From an uncultured Clostridia bacterium (GTDB lineage: Bacteria; Bacillota; Clostridia; TANB77; CAG-508): a stretch of DNA of 54,958 nucleotides. Below are positions 1-8,606 of the stretch, piece after piece. The first letter of the stretch is position 1. Every line of letters begins with the position of its first letter. Both the position numbers and the translations under genes were made by a program. The notes under the pieces were generated by a model. That model worked only from the letters and a program-made list of their open reading frames with translations, was not told the DNA's origin and searched no databases. The DNA lies in assembly GCA_948630815.1 (NCBI GenBank), contig CAPIEU010000011.1:1-54958 (forward strand), given 5' to 3'.

Positions 1-498
1 GACATTAATATTAACAGGTTATCAAAGAAAAGAGATGAAAAAATTTTAGAAGAAATTATAAAACCAAAAGATAACTTAATCCAAAATTTATATCAAGATA
101 ATATGAGTTTGCATAGGCAATTAACTAAACAGGCACAAGTTATTGAAGAAACAGAGAAATATCAAAAAGAAAGAAATTCAATAATAGCTGATAATGAAGC
201 ATTGCATAGGCAAGTAGAAAATATTGAGACAGAATATAAGGAGAAGGAATTTGATATAGAATGGAAATATAAAAGCAAAATTAAAAGTTTAGAAAAAGAA
301 AATAACCATTTACACAAAATTATTGATAAATTCTATGAAACTATTGATAAATTCATACATTGGATTTGTAAAAAGTTTGATATGGGAGCAGAAGATAACT
401 TGATTAGAGATTTTCAAAAAGAAACTAATACTTTTTTAGATGTAGAAAAACAGCTTAAATATGAAGATAGAGAAAAAGAATGGGATTTAGAAAGATAA
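1..498 (+). CDS. C-terminal part of a mobilization protein, MobV/Pre-like (5' end outside window)
   Basis: The reading frame is open from the first base of the window, so this is the tail of a longer gene; the ATG at 103 is internal. The visible 165 residues are almost entirely charged coiled coil with heptad leucines, followed by a short aromatic segment around FIHWICKKFDM and a charged end. This layout resembles the C-terminal half of MobV/Pre-type plasmid recombination relaxases of Firmicute mobilizable elements. The catalytic N-terminal domain is not visible, so the assignment rests on the tail only. The gene lies about 4 kb upstream of a serine recombinase in the same orientation, which fits an integrative mobilizable element. 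Any long coiled-coil protein of such an element is an alternative. Confidence 0.5.
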   Translation, partial: DININRLSKKRDEKILEEIIKPKDNLIQNLYQDNMSLHRQLTKQAQVIEETEKYQKERNSIIADNEALHRQVENIETEYKEKEFDIEWKYKSKIKSLEKENNHLHKIIDKFYETIDKFIHWICKKFDMGAEDNLIRDFQKETNTFLDVEKQLKYEDREKEWDLER

Positions 499-522
499 AA
501 GAAAATTTTGTAAAATGCACAT

Positions 523-554
523 AAAAAAGCGTACCCTACAATTACAGGGTACGC
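523..554 (-). terminator. Rho-independent terminator of the small minus-strand gene
   Basis: A 10-bp perfect stem (GCGTACCCTg/AGGGTACGC arms) is followed on the minus strand by six T. It ends the gene at 575-793 and stands between that gene and the convergent relaxase tail. Confidence 0.75.
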
Positions 555-574
555 AAGGTGTTGTTACATTATAG

Positions 575-793
575 TTATCCAAATTGATAATGAAACTGGT
601 ATCCAGCATAAAATGCACCAAGCCATTTTGCACATTCTTCGTCAATTGCAGGGTGTACTGAAACAAATCTCTCAATGTTAAGGTCGAGAAAATCCTTGCT
701 TTGCTTGATTCCAAGATGGACAAATAGTGGCATTAATACTTCTGCATACTGATCGGGGATACAACAACGTAACCGTCTTTGAAAATCTGTCAT
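575..793 (-). CDS. Small hypothetical protein of the mobile element, 72 aa
   Basis: The start ATG is preceded by AGGAGG at good spacing and the gene is closed by its own terminator, so it is probably real. I do not recognise the family. The product is rather hydrophobic, with two adjacent cysteines near residues 10-11 and an aromatic end. Base composition is less AT-rich than the neighbours, suggesting recent acquisition. It has one in-frame CGG at codon 7 (CGGT) with no sign of frameshifting: a +1 shift there would end the product after 19 residues, whereas the zero frame continues normally. It is therefore one of the few possible exceptions to the CGGN rule seen elsewhere in this window. 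Confidence 0.6.
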   Translation of the reverse strand: MTDFQRRLRCCIPDQYAEVLMPLFVHLGIKQSKDFLDLNIERFVSVHPAIDEECAKWLGAFYAGYQFHYQFG

Positions 794-898
794 AATGATA
801 CCTCCTAATGTTTTATAAAAACATTATAGCATATTATGTAAAATTATGCAAATTAGAGATTTTAGTCATTATTTAAAGTTCAATCGTACATACTATTT

Positions 899-2183
899 TT
901 ATAAATTATAATAAAACTCACTTAATTTCTTCAATTCTATTTTAAAATTTTCTATTTGTTCATCATTATATCTATCTCTTAATTCTCTAGCTTTTTGAGA
1001 CCATTCCTTAAACTGCTTTTCTTTAAATTTTTTTGAGTGATTATAATGTAATCCGTGCATTCTTTTATATTCTCTGTTATATTCCTTTAAAATTAAACTA
1101 TTTCTGACCTTTTCTTTCTGCTTATTTAAAGCCCCAATTTCTCTGCAAGTTTTACCAGTATTTAAATATAAGTTATTGCAATATTTTTGGTCGTTTCTTC
1201 CTTTTTGATTTGGATTATTACTAGTAGTAGATGGTATAAACAATCTACCACAATTTTTACATTTATTTATAGTAAAGTTATTCTGAATTACTTTAAACAA
1301 CTCAAATCTAATTTGTTCTTCAGTATTCTCTAATTCATAAACTTCTTCTGCTACAATATGTTTTTCTTTCATTATTTCTACAATTTTTTCTACATCTAAT
1401 CTTCTTTCTTCAAAAGATAATTCTGTATCACATATGTATTTTGTTTTAAATTTAGTATCAAGAAAAAGAGCGTGTGCAGGTTTAGTGTTAACATAGTGTA
1501 TATCAAAAACTCTTTTAGTTTCATATAAGAATAATTTTTCAGGCACACTTAAATTTCTAACAAGAGAATTATTAGAGTATTTACTAATTAGTTCTAACCT
1601 TTCTTTTAAATCTGTTTTTTTCTCTATAAAGTTTTCTATTAATAAATCTCGTATATTTTCAAAAAATTTCATATATTCATTATGCTTTTTGGCTGATATT
1701 TTATCTATTTCTTGAACCCATTTCATAAGCAAAATTTGTGTAGTATATTCATCTTCTTCTAATTCACTAAAGAAATCATTAGGAGAGTATTTTGTTTCTT
1801 CAATAAATACACCAATTTGAGATTTGAATAATAAATCACTTCTAAATACTTTAGTGTTATAGGTTTTCACAATTATATCTATTAATACTTGAGTATAGAA
1901 ATGTGTATATGGAGAAAATTTTAAACATGCTCTAACAATTTGAAACATTTTTAAGAGACAATCAATTTTTTCATCTTCAGAATCAGTTTCTTTAGCATAA
2001 CATACAAGCTCTATAAGCTGTGTATACATTGCTTTCAATTTATCAAAATCTTCATAACTCATTACAGCAAATTCATATAATTTATCTCCAATATTATATT
2101 CAAAATCACCAATAGCACCAAAATATTCTCCGAGTATTTTTTATTATAATTTTATTATTGGTAAGTGTGAAATTAGTTATCAT
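899..2183 (-). CDS. DUF6076-like protein with C-terminal zinc ribbon, one CGGA +1 recoding site
   Basis: The obvious open frame starts at ATG 2062, which has no ribosome binding site. Coding sequence continues upstream: an ATG at 2183 with GGAGGG nine bases before it runs in frame to a CGG at codon 18, and removing that C gives an uninterrupted 427-residue protein. The joined segment (NTGEYFGAIGDFEYNIG) reads like normal protein, and zero-frame translation would stop seven codons after CGG. The body is helical. The C-terminal part (about residues 300-345) has a CKNCGRLF knuckle and a later YCNN...GKTCREIGA segment typical of DUF6076-type zinc-ribbon proteins. Function unknown; it sits in a mobile element. 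The family name is moderately sure; the extended start is well supported. Confidence 0.65.
2129..2132 (-). other. CGGA recoding site in the DUF6076-like gene
   Basis: Zero frame reads AAT ACT CGG AGA and stops at TGA after seven more codons. Skipping the C gives AAT ACT GGA GAA and joins the SD-bearing start at 2183 to the body of the gene. I found this site by testing whether CGG explained a gene lacking a plausible start. Confidence 0.75.
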
Positions 2184-2368
2184 ATCAATATTCCCTCCAT
2201 TTCGAAAAATAGAATATAGTTATTTTAATTTTTACTTTATCTATAGACTTGTAAAAATCTATTTACAACACTATTTTAGCATCTTATAATGATTTTATCA
2301 ATATAGAAAATAGCATTTTAAGATATCTATTTTCTATTTAGAATGTAGTACATTGAAAATTGAATAGC

Positions 2369-2487
2369 AAGTTACAAGCACAGATAATGAAACTTTCGTC
2401 TGGCTAACGTGATGTAAAGGGGCGATTCTCTAAAAAGAGTAATGAGGGCAAATCTCATATGGGTATAAAATATACCACTTGTAACTT
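2369..2487 (+). ncRNA. Putative structured RNA, about 120 nt, upstream of a small element gene
   Basis: The ends form a perfect 10-bp closing stem (AAGTTACAAG with CTTGTAACTT) around an interior that can fold into small hairpins: CTCT/AGAG near 2430, TGAG/CTCA near 2450, and GGTATA/TATACC just before the 3' arm. The interior is richer in G and C than its surroundings and contains no plausible gene. It lies about 65 bases upstream of a small gene in the mobile element. I do not recognise the class; a riboregulator or element-encoded small RNA is possible. The rest of 2184-2551 shows only AT-rich sequence. Confidence 0.4.
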
Positions 2488-2551
2488 TAAAAATTAAAAG
2501 TAATATTTTTAAACTTTTAATAATAGTATTAAAAGAAAGTTGGTGAGAATT

Positions 2552-2734
2552 TTGAAAAAGAGTTTGAATATTACATTTATTAATCCTAATACAGAAGAAC
2601 AAATAGTACAAGCTATGTCTGGAGTTCTTGCATATAATCTAGCTGAGAATGATGAAAAGATAAAATTTGACTATAGCAATTCAAATTCTTATCAAAATTC
2701 TCACGAGGAAATAGAAGATGAATTAGAATTGTAA
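2552..2734 (+). CDS. Small acidic element protein, 60 aa
   Basis: TTG is chosen as start because GGTGAG lies about six bases upstream; in-frame TTG/GTG codons at 2540 and 2543 lack a site. The N-terminal half (ITFINPNTEEQIVQA) resembles short proteins that accompany serine recombinases in Firmicute elements; the C-terminal half is serine- and asparagine-rich, then strongly acidic. No catalytic motif is visible and function is unknown. It is the first gene of the plus-strand block that leads to the recombinase. Confidence 0.5.
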   Translation: MKKSLNITFINPNTEEQIVQAMSGVLAYNLAENDEKIKFDYSNSNSYQNSHEEIEDELEL

Positions 2735-2815
2735 AAATTTAGAAAAACACTATAAATTTTAAATAAGTTATGCTATAATTTGAGCAAAGAAAAACTTATG
2801 TAGGAGAGAATTTTT

Positions 2816-4216
2816 ATGGCAAATATAAATTTTTTAGAAAATGAAGTTATAGAATTTAAGAAAACAACAGGAGAATTAAAAGAAGGCATAATTTCTATCG
2901 TTTCAATATTAAATAAACATCAAGGTGGAAAGTTATATTTTGGAATAAAAGATAATGGCGAAATAATTGGACAAGATGTATCAAGTAAAACAATAAGAGA
3001 AGTTTCAAAAGCAATATCTGAAAATATAGAGCCAAAGATATATCCAATTGTGAATAAAGTTAAATTAAATGACAAAGGCTGTATATTAGTTGAATTTGAA
3101 GGAGATGACATTCCATATTTAGCTTTTGGACGAGCTTATATGAGAGTTGGAGATGAAGATAGACAACTTTCAATGAAAGAAATAAGAAAAATAATTTTAA
3201 AAGATGAAAACGAAATAGGTAAATGGGAAAGCAAAGTATCTGATTATACAATAGATGATATTGATGAAGAATTGTTAAAAGAGTTTATAGAAAAAGGTAG
3301 AAAAGCAAAGAGAATTAATTTTCCATATACAAACAAAGAAGAAATATTAAAGAAATTATCTTTAGTAAATAAGAATAATGAATTATTAAATGCAGGTTAT
3401 ATTTTATTTGCAAAAGAAGCAAAACTTGAAATGCAGATGGCTATTTTTGCAACAGAAACAAAATTAACTTTTCTAGATATAGATCAAGTTTTTGGAAATA
3501 TTTTTGAACTAATAGAAACAGGAGAAGGATATATTAGAAAAAATATAAAATGGCCTGTCAATTTCAAAAGTGGTGGAATAGAAAGAGTAGAAATACCAGA
3601 AATACCTTTAGAAGCAATAAGAGAAGCAATAATAAATTCACTTATACACAGAGATTTTAAAAATCCAAAAAGCAATGAAGTAGCAATCTATAAGGATAGA
3701 GTAGAAATATTTAATCCAGGAGAATTTCCAGAAGGATATAAGCCAGAAGATTTTATTAAAGGAGAAGGTTCTATTCCAAGAAATCCACTAATAGCAAACA
3801 CTTTATATTTATCAAAAGATATTGAAAAATGGGGTTCTGGTTTTAGGAGAATTACAGAAGTATGTGAAAAAGCAGATGTAAAAGTAAAATTTGAAATTAG
3901 AAAAAATGGATTTATGGTTATTTTTTATAGAAAGACTGATGAAGAATTGCTTGATTTAACAGGAGAAAATAAAAATGTACAAGAAAAGACGTATGAAAAG
4001 ACGTATGAAAAGACGTATGAAAATATAGAAGAAAAAATAATTGAATTTTGTATAGAAGCAAAATCAGCAAAGGAGATTTCAGAATTTTGTGGTTTTAAGA
4101 GTGTTGATAGATTTAAAAGAAATTATTTAAAACCATTATTGGAACAAGGCAAAATAAAAATGACAATACCAGAACAACCAAAAAATAGGAATCAAAAATA
4201 TATTACTACACGATAA
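2816..4216 (+). CDS. AlbA/Schlafen-type ATP-binding DNA-binding protein
   Basis: A 466-residue protein with three recognisable parts. Residues about 10-125 form an AlbA_2 (Schlafen-like, formerly AAA_4) domain with the typical GGKLYFGIKDNGEIIG segment. Residues about 260-370 form a HATPase_c_4 domain with LEAIREAIINSLIHRDF, the IFNPGEFPEG turn and a KWGSGFRRI end. The C-terminal 60 residues look like a winged helix. Proteins of this build are transcriptional regulators or putative helicase-related factors, common in mobile elements. A tandem KTYE repeat (three 12-base units near 3985-4020) links the ATPase and winged-helix parts. RBS AGGAGAG precedes the ATG. The gene is probably cotranscribed with the small gene that follows. 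Confidence 0.8.
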   Translation: MANINFLENEVIEFKKTTGELKEGIISIVSILNKHQGGKLYFGIKDNGEIIGQDVSSKTIREVSKAISENIEPKIYPIVNKVKLNDKGCILVEFEGDDIPYLAFGRAYMRVGDEDRQLSMKEIRKIILKDENEIGKWESKVSDYTIDDIDEELLKEFIEKGRKAKRINFPYTNKEEILKKLSLVNKNNELLNAGYILFAKEAKLEMQMAIFATETKLTFLDIDQVFGNIFELIETGEGYIRKNIKWPVNFKSGGIERVEIPEIPLEAIREAIINSLIHRDFKNPKSNEVAIYKDRVEIFNPGEFPEGYKPEDFIKGEGSIPRNPLIANTLYLSKDIEKWGSGFRRITEVCEKADVKVKFEIRKNGFMVIFYRKTDEELLDLTGENKNVQEKTYEKTYEKTYENIEEKIIEFCIEAKSAKEISEFCGFKSVDRFKRNYLKPLLEQGKIKMTIPEQPKNRNQKYITTR

Positions 4217-4237
4217 TTAGTAATGGAGGTAAGTAAA

Positions 4238-4441
4238 ATGTCAACAATACAAAAGGATTTAGAAAAAATTAGAAAAGAAGATTTAAAAGCATTAAGAGAA
4301 AAACTAGGATTACATGAATTTATAAAACTATTACAATCATATAGTGAAGGAAAAGGAGACTATACAGAAGAACGTAGAGAAATTTTAAAAGATATAAAAA
4401 TAGAAGATGTTCAAGAATTTTTAAGAGAAGAATTGAGCTAA
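4238..4441 (+). CDS. Small charged element protein, 67 aa
   Basis: The start is set by GGAGGT seven bases before ATG 4238, 21 bases after the preceding stop, so it is coupled to the AlbA-type gene. The product is helical and rich in Lys and Glu, with no known motif. A terminator follows directly, ending this transcription unit before the recombinase. Function unknown. Confidence 0.6.
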   Translation: MSTIQKDLEKIRKEDLKALREKLGLHEFIKLLQSYSEGKGDYTEERREILKDIKIEDVQEFLREELS

Positions 4442-4450
4442 TTAGTTTAA

Positions 4451-4480
4451 AAATCTATTCCAAAATGGAGTAGATTTTTT
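4451..4480 (+). terminator. Rho-independent terminator
   Basis: AAATCTA...TAGATTT stem with an inner TTCC/GGAG stem, followed by a T run; it lies ten bases after the stop of the preceding gene. Confidence 0.75.
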
Positions 4481-4571
4481 GCATATCTATTGCTTTTTGG
4501 AAACCGATATGTTAAAATGTAACAGAACGAAATAAAAGAAACAGAAAATGAAAAAGGAAAGTAGTGATGTT

Positions 4572-6164
4572 ATGAAAATTGCAGCATATGCAAGAGTATC
4601 AACTGAAAAAGAATCACAAGTAGAATCATTTGAAAAGCAGATAGAGTTTTTTAATGAATTTACCAAAAAGAATAATTATGAATTGTACAAGCTATATGCA
4701 GATGAAGGAATATCAGGAAAGCAAATAAAGAACAGAAAGCAGTTCCAACAAATGATGCAAGATGCAAAAGCCAAGAAGTTCGATAAAGTAGTTGTAAAAG
4801 ATGTTAGCCGTTTTGCTAGAAATACAGTAGATTTATTGCAAAGCATAAGAGAACTTAAATCTTATGGAATTGAAGTTGATTTCTTAAACAATGGTGAAAT
4901 AATGGAAGGGGGATCTGAATTTATATTAACTATTTTAGGAGCAATGGCACAACAAGAAAGTGCTAATATGTCTAAAAGAGTTAAATTTGGTAAAGATATT
5001 ACAGCTAAAAAAGGACGAGTTCCTAATATTGTATTTGGATATGACAAGATTCCAAATGAAAGATATACTTTAAAAATAAATGAAGAAGAAGCAAAAATTG
5101 TAAAAGAGATATTTGAAAGCTATGTATATAAAGGAATTGGGACAACAAAAATTGCTTGGGACTTAAATGATAGAGGAATAAGAACAAAGAAAACAAAATC
5201 AAAATGGGTACAAACTTCTATTGTAAGAATGCTTAAAAATCCAATCTATACAGGAAGAGTAACAAACAAAAAGAGCGAAGTTACAGACTTTATAACAGGA
5301 ACAAGAAAAGACTTGCCAGAAGAAGAATGGATAGTTGTGGAAAAACCAGAAATGAGAATCATATCAGATGAATTATTTAATCGAGCACAAGACATTCTAG
5401 CTAAAAGGTCAAACGAATTTAAGTTGAATAACAAAAGAGAAAAAACAGAATATGTATTTAGTACACTTATCTATTGCAAACATTGTGGCTATTCCTTTAG
5501 AAGAATAAAAAGAAAATACACAGAAGATGGAAAAGAATATATAAGATGGGTATGTAGTGGAAGAAATTCAATGGGAGTAAATCATTGTCCAAATACAACT
5601 ATTATAGATGAAGAAGAACTATTAAATGCTATAAAGGAATATTTAAAAAGTATTATCTCTAACAAGAAAAACTTTATGAAAGCTGTAGAAAAAGAGTTTG
5701 AAAAGATTACAAAATTAAGAGAAAGTAATGAACGAAGTGAAGAAAGCCTATTAAAAGAAATAGAAAAGGTAACTAGTAAAAAACAAAAATACATGGAAAT
5801 GTTCCAAAATGAAGTAATCAATATACAGGAATTAAAGAAATATACAAACCCATTAAATGAAGATATCGCAAGATTGGAGCGAGAGCTAAAACTAATTACA
5901 TCAGAAATAAAAGAAAAAGATGTATTAGAAAAAGAACTATCTAAAACAATAAGCACAGTAGATGATATATTAAATAACAAAACAATTACAAATGCAATGC
6001 TAAAAACAATTATAGATGTAATTGAAGTAGATAGTGATTCAAATGTAGAAGTAAGATTAAAACTATTAAATGAAATAGGAAGTCAACCAACAGTTATTAC
6101 GAATTTTAATGACATTAATTCAACCGTTACGAAAAGTAACATCAGTACACAAAGATGTATCTGA
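4572..6164 (+). CDS. Large serine recombinase of the first mobile element
   Basis: A site-specific DNA recombinase of the large serine family. The N-terminal resolvase domain begins AAYARVSTEKE, with the catalytic serine in YARVS. It continues with FARNTVDLLQ and ESANMSKRVKFG, then the recombinase domain (about residues 160-290) and a zinc ribbon with two CxxC-like pairs (YCKHCGY and WVCSG...HCP) near residues 310-345. A long coiled coil fills the C-terminal third. ATG 4572 is preferred because an AGGAAAG site precedes it; an upstream in-frame ATG at 4548 has little RBS. It would catalyse integration and excision of the element that ends near 6310. No CGG codon is used. Confidence 0.9.
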   Translation: MKIAAYARVSTEKESQVESFEKQIEFFNEFTKKNNYELYKLYADEGISGKQIKNRKQFQQMMQDAKAKKFDKVVVKDVSRFARNTVDLLQSIRELKSYGIEVDFLNNGEIMEGGSEFILTILGAMAQQESANMSKRVKFGKDITAKKGRVPNIVFGYDKIPNERYTLKINEEEAKIVKEIFESYVYKGIGTTKIAWDLNDRGIRTKKTKSKWVQTSIVRMLKNPIYTGRVTNKKSEVTDFITGTRKDLPEEEWIVVEKPEMRIISDELFNRAQDILAKRSNEFKLNNKREKTEYVFSTLIYCKHCGYSFRRIKRKYTEDGKEYIRWVCSGRNSMGVNHCPNTTIIDEEELLNAIKEYLKSIISNKKNFMKAVEKEFEKITKLRESNERSEESLLKEIEKVTSKKQKYMEMFQNEVINIQELKKYTNPLNEDIARLERELKLITSEIKEKDVLEKELSKTISTVDDILNNKTITNAMLKTIIDVIEVDSDSNVEVRLKLLNEIGSQPTVITNFNDINSTVTKSNISTQRCI

Positions 6165-6303
6165 AAGACTACAAAAGATAAACCCTATTCTTGCAATAGA
6201 AGTAAGAAAAATATTAGATGAAAACAAAGCAGAAAGACATATTAGAGGAGGAATGGCAACGAAACTAAAATATAGCCATGAAAAAGAAGATTTTGTAGGA
6301 TAA
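6109..6303 (+). CDS. Small recombinase-associated protein, 64 aa
   Basis: The frame starts inside the last 56 bases of the recombinase gene in another phase, as often seen for small proteins following element recombinases. The C-terminal part contains AERHIRGGMATKLKYSHEK, a basic patch I associate with short proteins near Firmicute recombinases. No strong RBS precedes the ATG, so translation would be coupled. Function unknown; it could be a recombination accessory factor. It is the last gene of the element. Confidence 0.5.
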   Translation: MTLIQPLRKVTSVHKDVSERLQKINPILAIEVRKILDENKAERHIRGGMATKLKYSHEKEDFVG

Positions 6304-6340
6304 ATATGTTTTCTTTAAGTAATTTTATTTAAAATATAAA

Positions 6341-6370
6341 AAACTCACTCTTTTTATGAGTGAGCTTTTT
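6341..6370. terminator. Bidirectional terminator between the element and the zinc-ribbon gene
   Basis: CTCACTC/GAGTGAG stem with A and T runs on both sides, usable by the plus-strand element genes and the minus-strand gene at 6372. Confidence 0.75.
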
Positions 6371-6371
6371 C

Positions 6372-6542
6372 TTAGTTATTAAAGTTATTTCTTTGTTGTT
6401 TTCTAGCTTTTCTACAAGCTGGACATCTTTGTGGTTCGTTTGTAAATCCTTTTTCAGCATAGAATTGTTGTTCACCAGATGTAAAAACGAATTCAGCACC
6501 ACAATCTTTACATACTAAAGTTTTGTCTTGTAATTCTTCCAT
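6372..6542 (-). CDS. Zinc-ribbon protein, 56 aa
   Basis: A short gene with GAAGGAGG eleven bases before its ATG. The product has two CxxC knuckles (VCKDCGAEF near residues 10-18 and RCPACRKAR near residues 39-47) and an FTSGEQQFY core. This is the pattern of the small 'probable zinc-ribbon' family (zf-trcl) widespread in Firmicutes, whose role is unclear; nucleic-acid binding is inferred. It ends in the shared terminator just downstream. Confidence 0.8.
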   Translation of the reverse strand: MEELQDKTLVCKDCGAEFVFTSGEQQFYAEKGFTNEPQRCPACRKARKQQRNNFNN

Positions 6543-6725
6543 TTATATAGACCTCCTTCTTAGATATTTGAATTTAACCAGTTCTTTGACACATTGACCC
6601 ATTCTAAAAAGAAGGAAATAGTCTTAAATTAATTAAAATCATAGTCCTTTAAAAGACCATTAATAAATATAACACAAAAATATAATATATACAAGTGAAA
6701 AATAAAAAATATTTTTATTTTTCAC

Positions 6726-6867
6726 TTACAGTTCAGTCTATAATTATAAAGTCCAATCCATCTTGCTGAATGTAGGACGTTTTTGTTTTTCGAACCTTGA
6801 GAGAAAAACAAAAACGTCCTACATTCACATATCGCTACTTAGATAGTAATTTAAGGCTGAACTGTAA
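6726..6867. repeat. MITE-like palindromic element, copy 1
   Basis: Perfect 11-bp terminal inverted repeats (TTACAGTTCAG / CTGAACTGTAA) enclose a long imperfect palindrome whose arms read TGTAGGACGTTTTTGTTTTT and its complement. Related copies lie near 13943, 38050, 41721, 45184 and 47699. It carries no open frame and fills most of the 400-base gap before the dGTPase gene; the rest of the gap is AT-rich sequence without a recognisable feature. Confidence 0.75.
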
Positions 6868-6943
6868 CTTATTTTTAAATAAGGTTGCATTAATATACAA
6901 AAAATGGTAAAATATAATTAGTTATGTAAACGGAGGGTAAAAT

Positions 6944-8515
6944 ATGATAATATATAAAGGTAATTTGAGTATCGAATTGGAAGAAAATATTAATGATTTA
7001 AAAGAACAAATAAAACAATTAAGAAATTTGAAAAAAGTAATTTTATCATCATCAGTCTATAGACTATTAGATGGGAAAACTCAAATGATAGATAAGAGAA
7101 TTGATACTGAAGTAAGGTCTAGGCTAGACCATACCAATAATGTAGCAAGAATAGCTAAAAGAATAACAGGTAGAATATACAATAAGTGTTCTATTGAACA
7201 AATCTCAAGTACAGAGGTATTTAAATTAAATAAGCAAAAAGCAGAATTAGAAGCAGAAATTATGGCATTATCTCATGATTTAGGACATACTCCATTTGGA
7301 CATAATGGAGAAGCAATTCTTAATGAATTTATGCAATCTATTACAGATGAAGAAATAGTATCTAAAATTGTGGAAAATAGGATAAAATATTTTGGAGAGG
7401 ATTATGAAGAGCAACAAGGGCATACAAAAGAATTTAGAGGAAAGTTAAGTTTTGAACATAATGAGCAAAGCGCTTTAGAATTTTATAAAATTATTGAAGA
7501 AAATCCAAAGATATTTGATAAAATAAATGTAAAAAAAATAATAACTGGAATTTTAGCACATAGTATAAGTAGAGTTGCAGAAGTACCAGAAGATTTAATA
7601 GCACAAATTGTAAGACAAACAGATAAAATAGAATATAGGAACAAAGATTATGATGAAGTTAGTAAGTATATAGTATTTAGAGAAGATGAAAAAGAATTAG
7701 AAAATTATAGTAAAAAATCTTCAGAAGAGAGAATTAGCCAGATAATTGAGGAATTAGCAAATGAGGCAATTGAAAAGGGAAAAATTGATGACGAAAATGC
7801 TTCATTAAAACAGTGTAAAAAATTAAGAAGAAAATATGATAAATTTGTACATTTTATAGGAAAAGACGGAAAAAGAGGGCTATTGACAGATGATAATAAA
7901 GAAAGACAGCAATTAATATATAAAAAGTTATTAGAGTATTATTATAAAAATCCAGAAAGAATTCCTACTAAGTCACTTACATATACATATCCAATAAATC
8001 CAGAAAAGATAAGTGAAAGAGTTATTTCATTTGATTCAATAACAATAGCAGATGAAACTTTAGTTGAACAAGTGATAACTTACCTAAATACATTCACAAA
8101 TAATAAATGTGTAAATACATATATAAGATTAGTTAAAGAAAGAGCTGTTAAAGGCGAAGGATTTGGGATAGATCCTATTACAAGTGAAGAAATAGAAGAA
8201 AGAAAACAGAATGAGATAAAGCAGCAAATTGCAAAAATACGAGCAAAAGATATATATAAAGGTAGAGAGACACATACAGATCAAGAGTATTTATTTATAT
8301 TACAATCAAGATATAAAAAGTTTGTAGAAAATGATTTAACAGATGAAGCGATAGATGTGATAAAAAGAAATAGAGCTGAACATGAAAGAGAAAATGCAGA
8401 AGATGGAATATTATTATCTAGTGTACAGGAAGCAGACGAAAAAAGATTAGACCTAGAAAAAGTAAAAGAAAGATATAGACAATATCAAGAACAAGGACAA
8501 CAAGAAGAAAAATAA
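6944..8515 (+). CDS. dGTPase-like HD-domain triphosphohydrolase, 523 aa
   Basis: Hydrolyses dGTP to deoxyguanosine and triphosphate in the characterised family, acting in nucleotide-pool control. The HD signature is clear: SRLDHTNNVARIAKRI (first His), ALSHDLGHTPFGHNGE near residues 105-120 (His-Asp pair plus the family-specific HTPFGH) and a later RQTDKIEY aspartate. The length fits long Firmicute members. The C-terminal 100 residues are charged and partly coiled coil. RBS GGAGGG precedes the ATG (the upstream base triplet CGG is non-coding). It is a single-gene unit with its own terminator. Exact substrate specificity is inferred. Confidence 0.85.
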   Translation: MIIYKGNLSIELEENINDLKEQIKQLRNLKKVILSSSVYRLLDGKTQMIDKRIDTEVRSRLDHTNNVARIAKRITGRIYNKCSIEQISSTEVFKLNKQKAELEAEIMALSHDLGHTPFGHNGEAILNEFMQSITDEEIVSKIVENRIKYFGEDYEEQQGHTKEFRGKLSFEHNEQSALEFYKIIEENPKIFDKINVKKIITGILAHSISRVAEVPEDLIAQIVRQTDKIEYRNKDYDEVSKYIVFREDEKELENYSKKSSEERISQIIEELANEAIEKGKIDDENASLKQCKKLRRKYDKFVHFIGKDGKRGLLTDDNKERQQLIYKKLLEYYYKNPERIPTKSLTYTYPINPEKISERVISFDSITIADETLVEQVITYLNTFTNNKCVNTYIRLVKERAVKGEGFGIDPITSEEIEERKQNEIKQQIAKIRAKDIYKGRETHTDQEYLFILQSRYKKFVENDLTDEAIDVIKRNRAEHERENAEDGILLSSVQEADEKRLDLEKVKERYRQYQEQGQQEEK

Positions 8516-8544
8516 GTATAGAAGAAATTCTATACTTATTTTTT
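8513..8544 (+). terminator. Rho-independent terminator of the dGTPase gene
   Basis: Perfect 11-bp stem TAAGTATAGAA/TTCTATACTTA with a GAAA loop and six T; it overlaps the stop codon. Confidence 0.85.
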
Positions 8545-8606
8545 CACCAAACCCTAAAATTCGACATAATATATAAAGAGCAACTTTGAATTTAGAGGTG
8601 ATGCTT

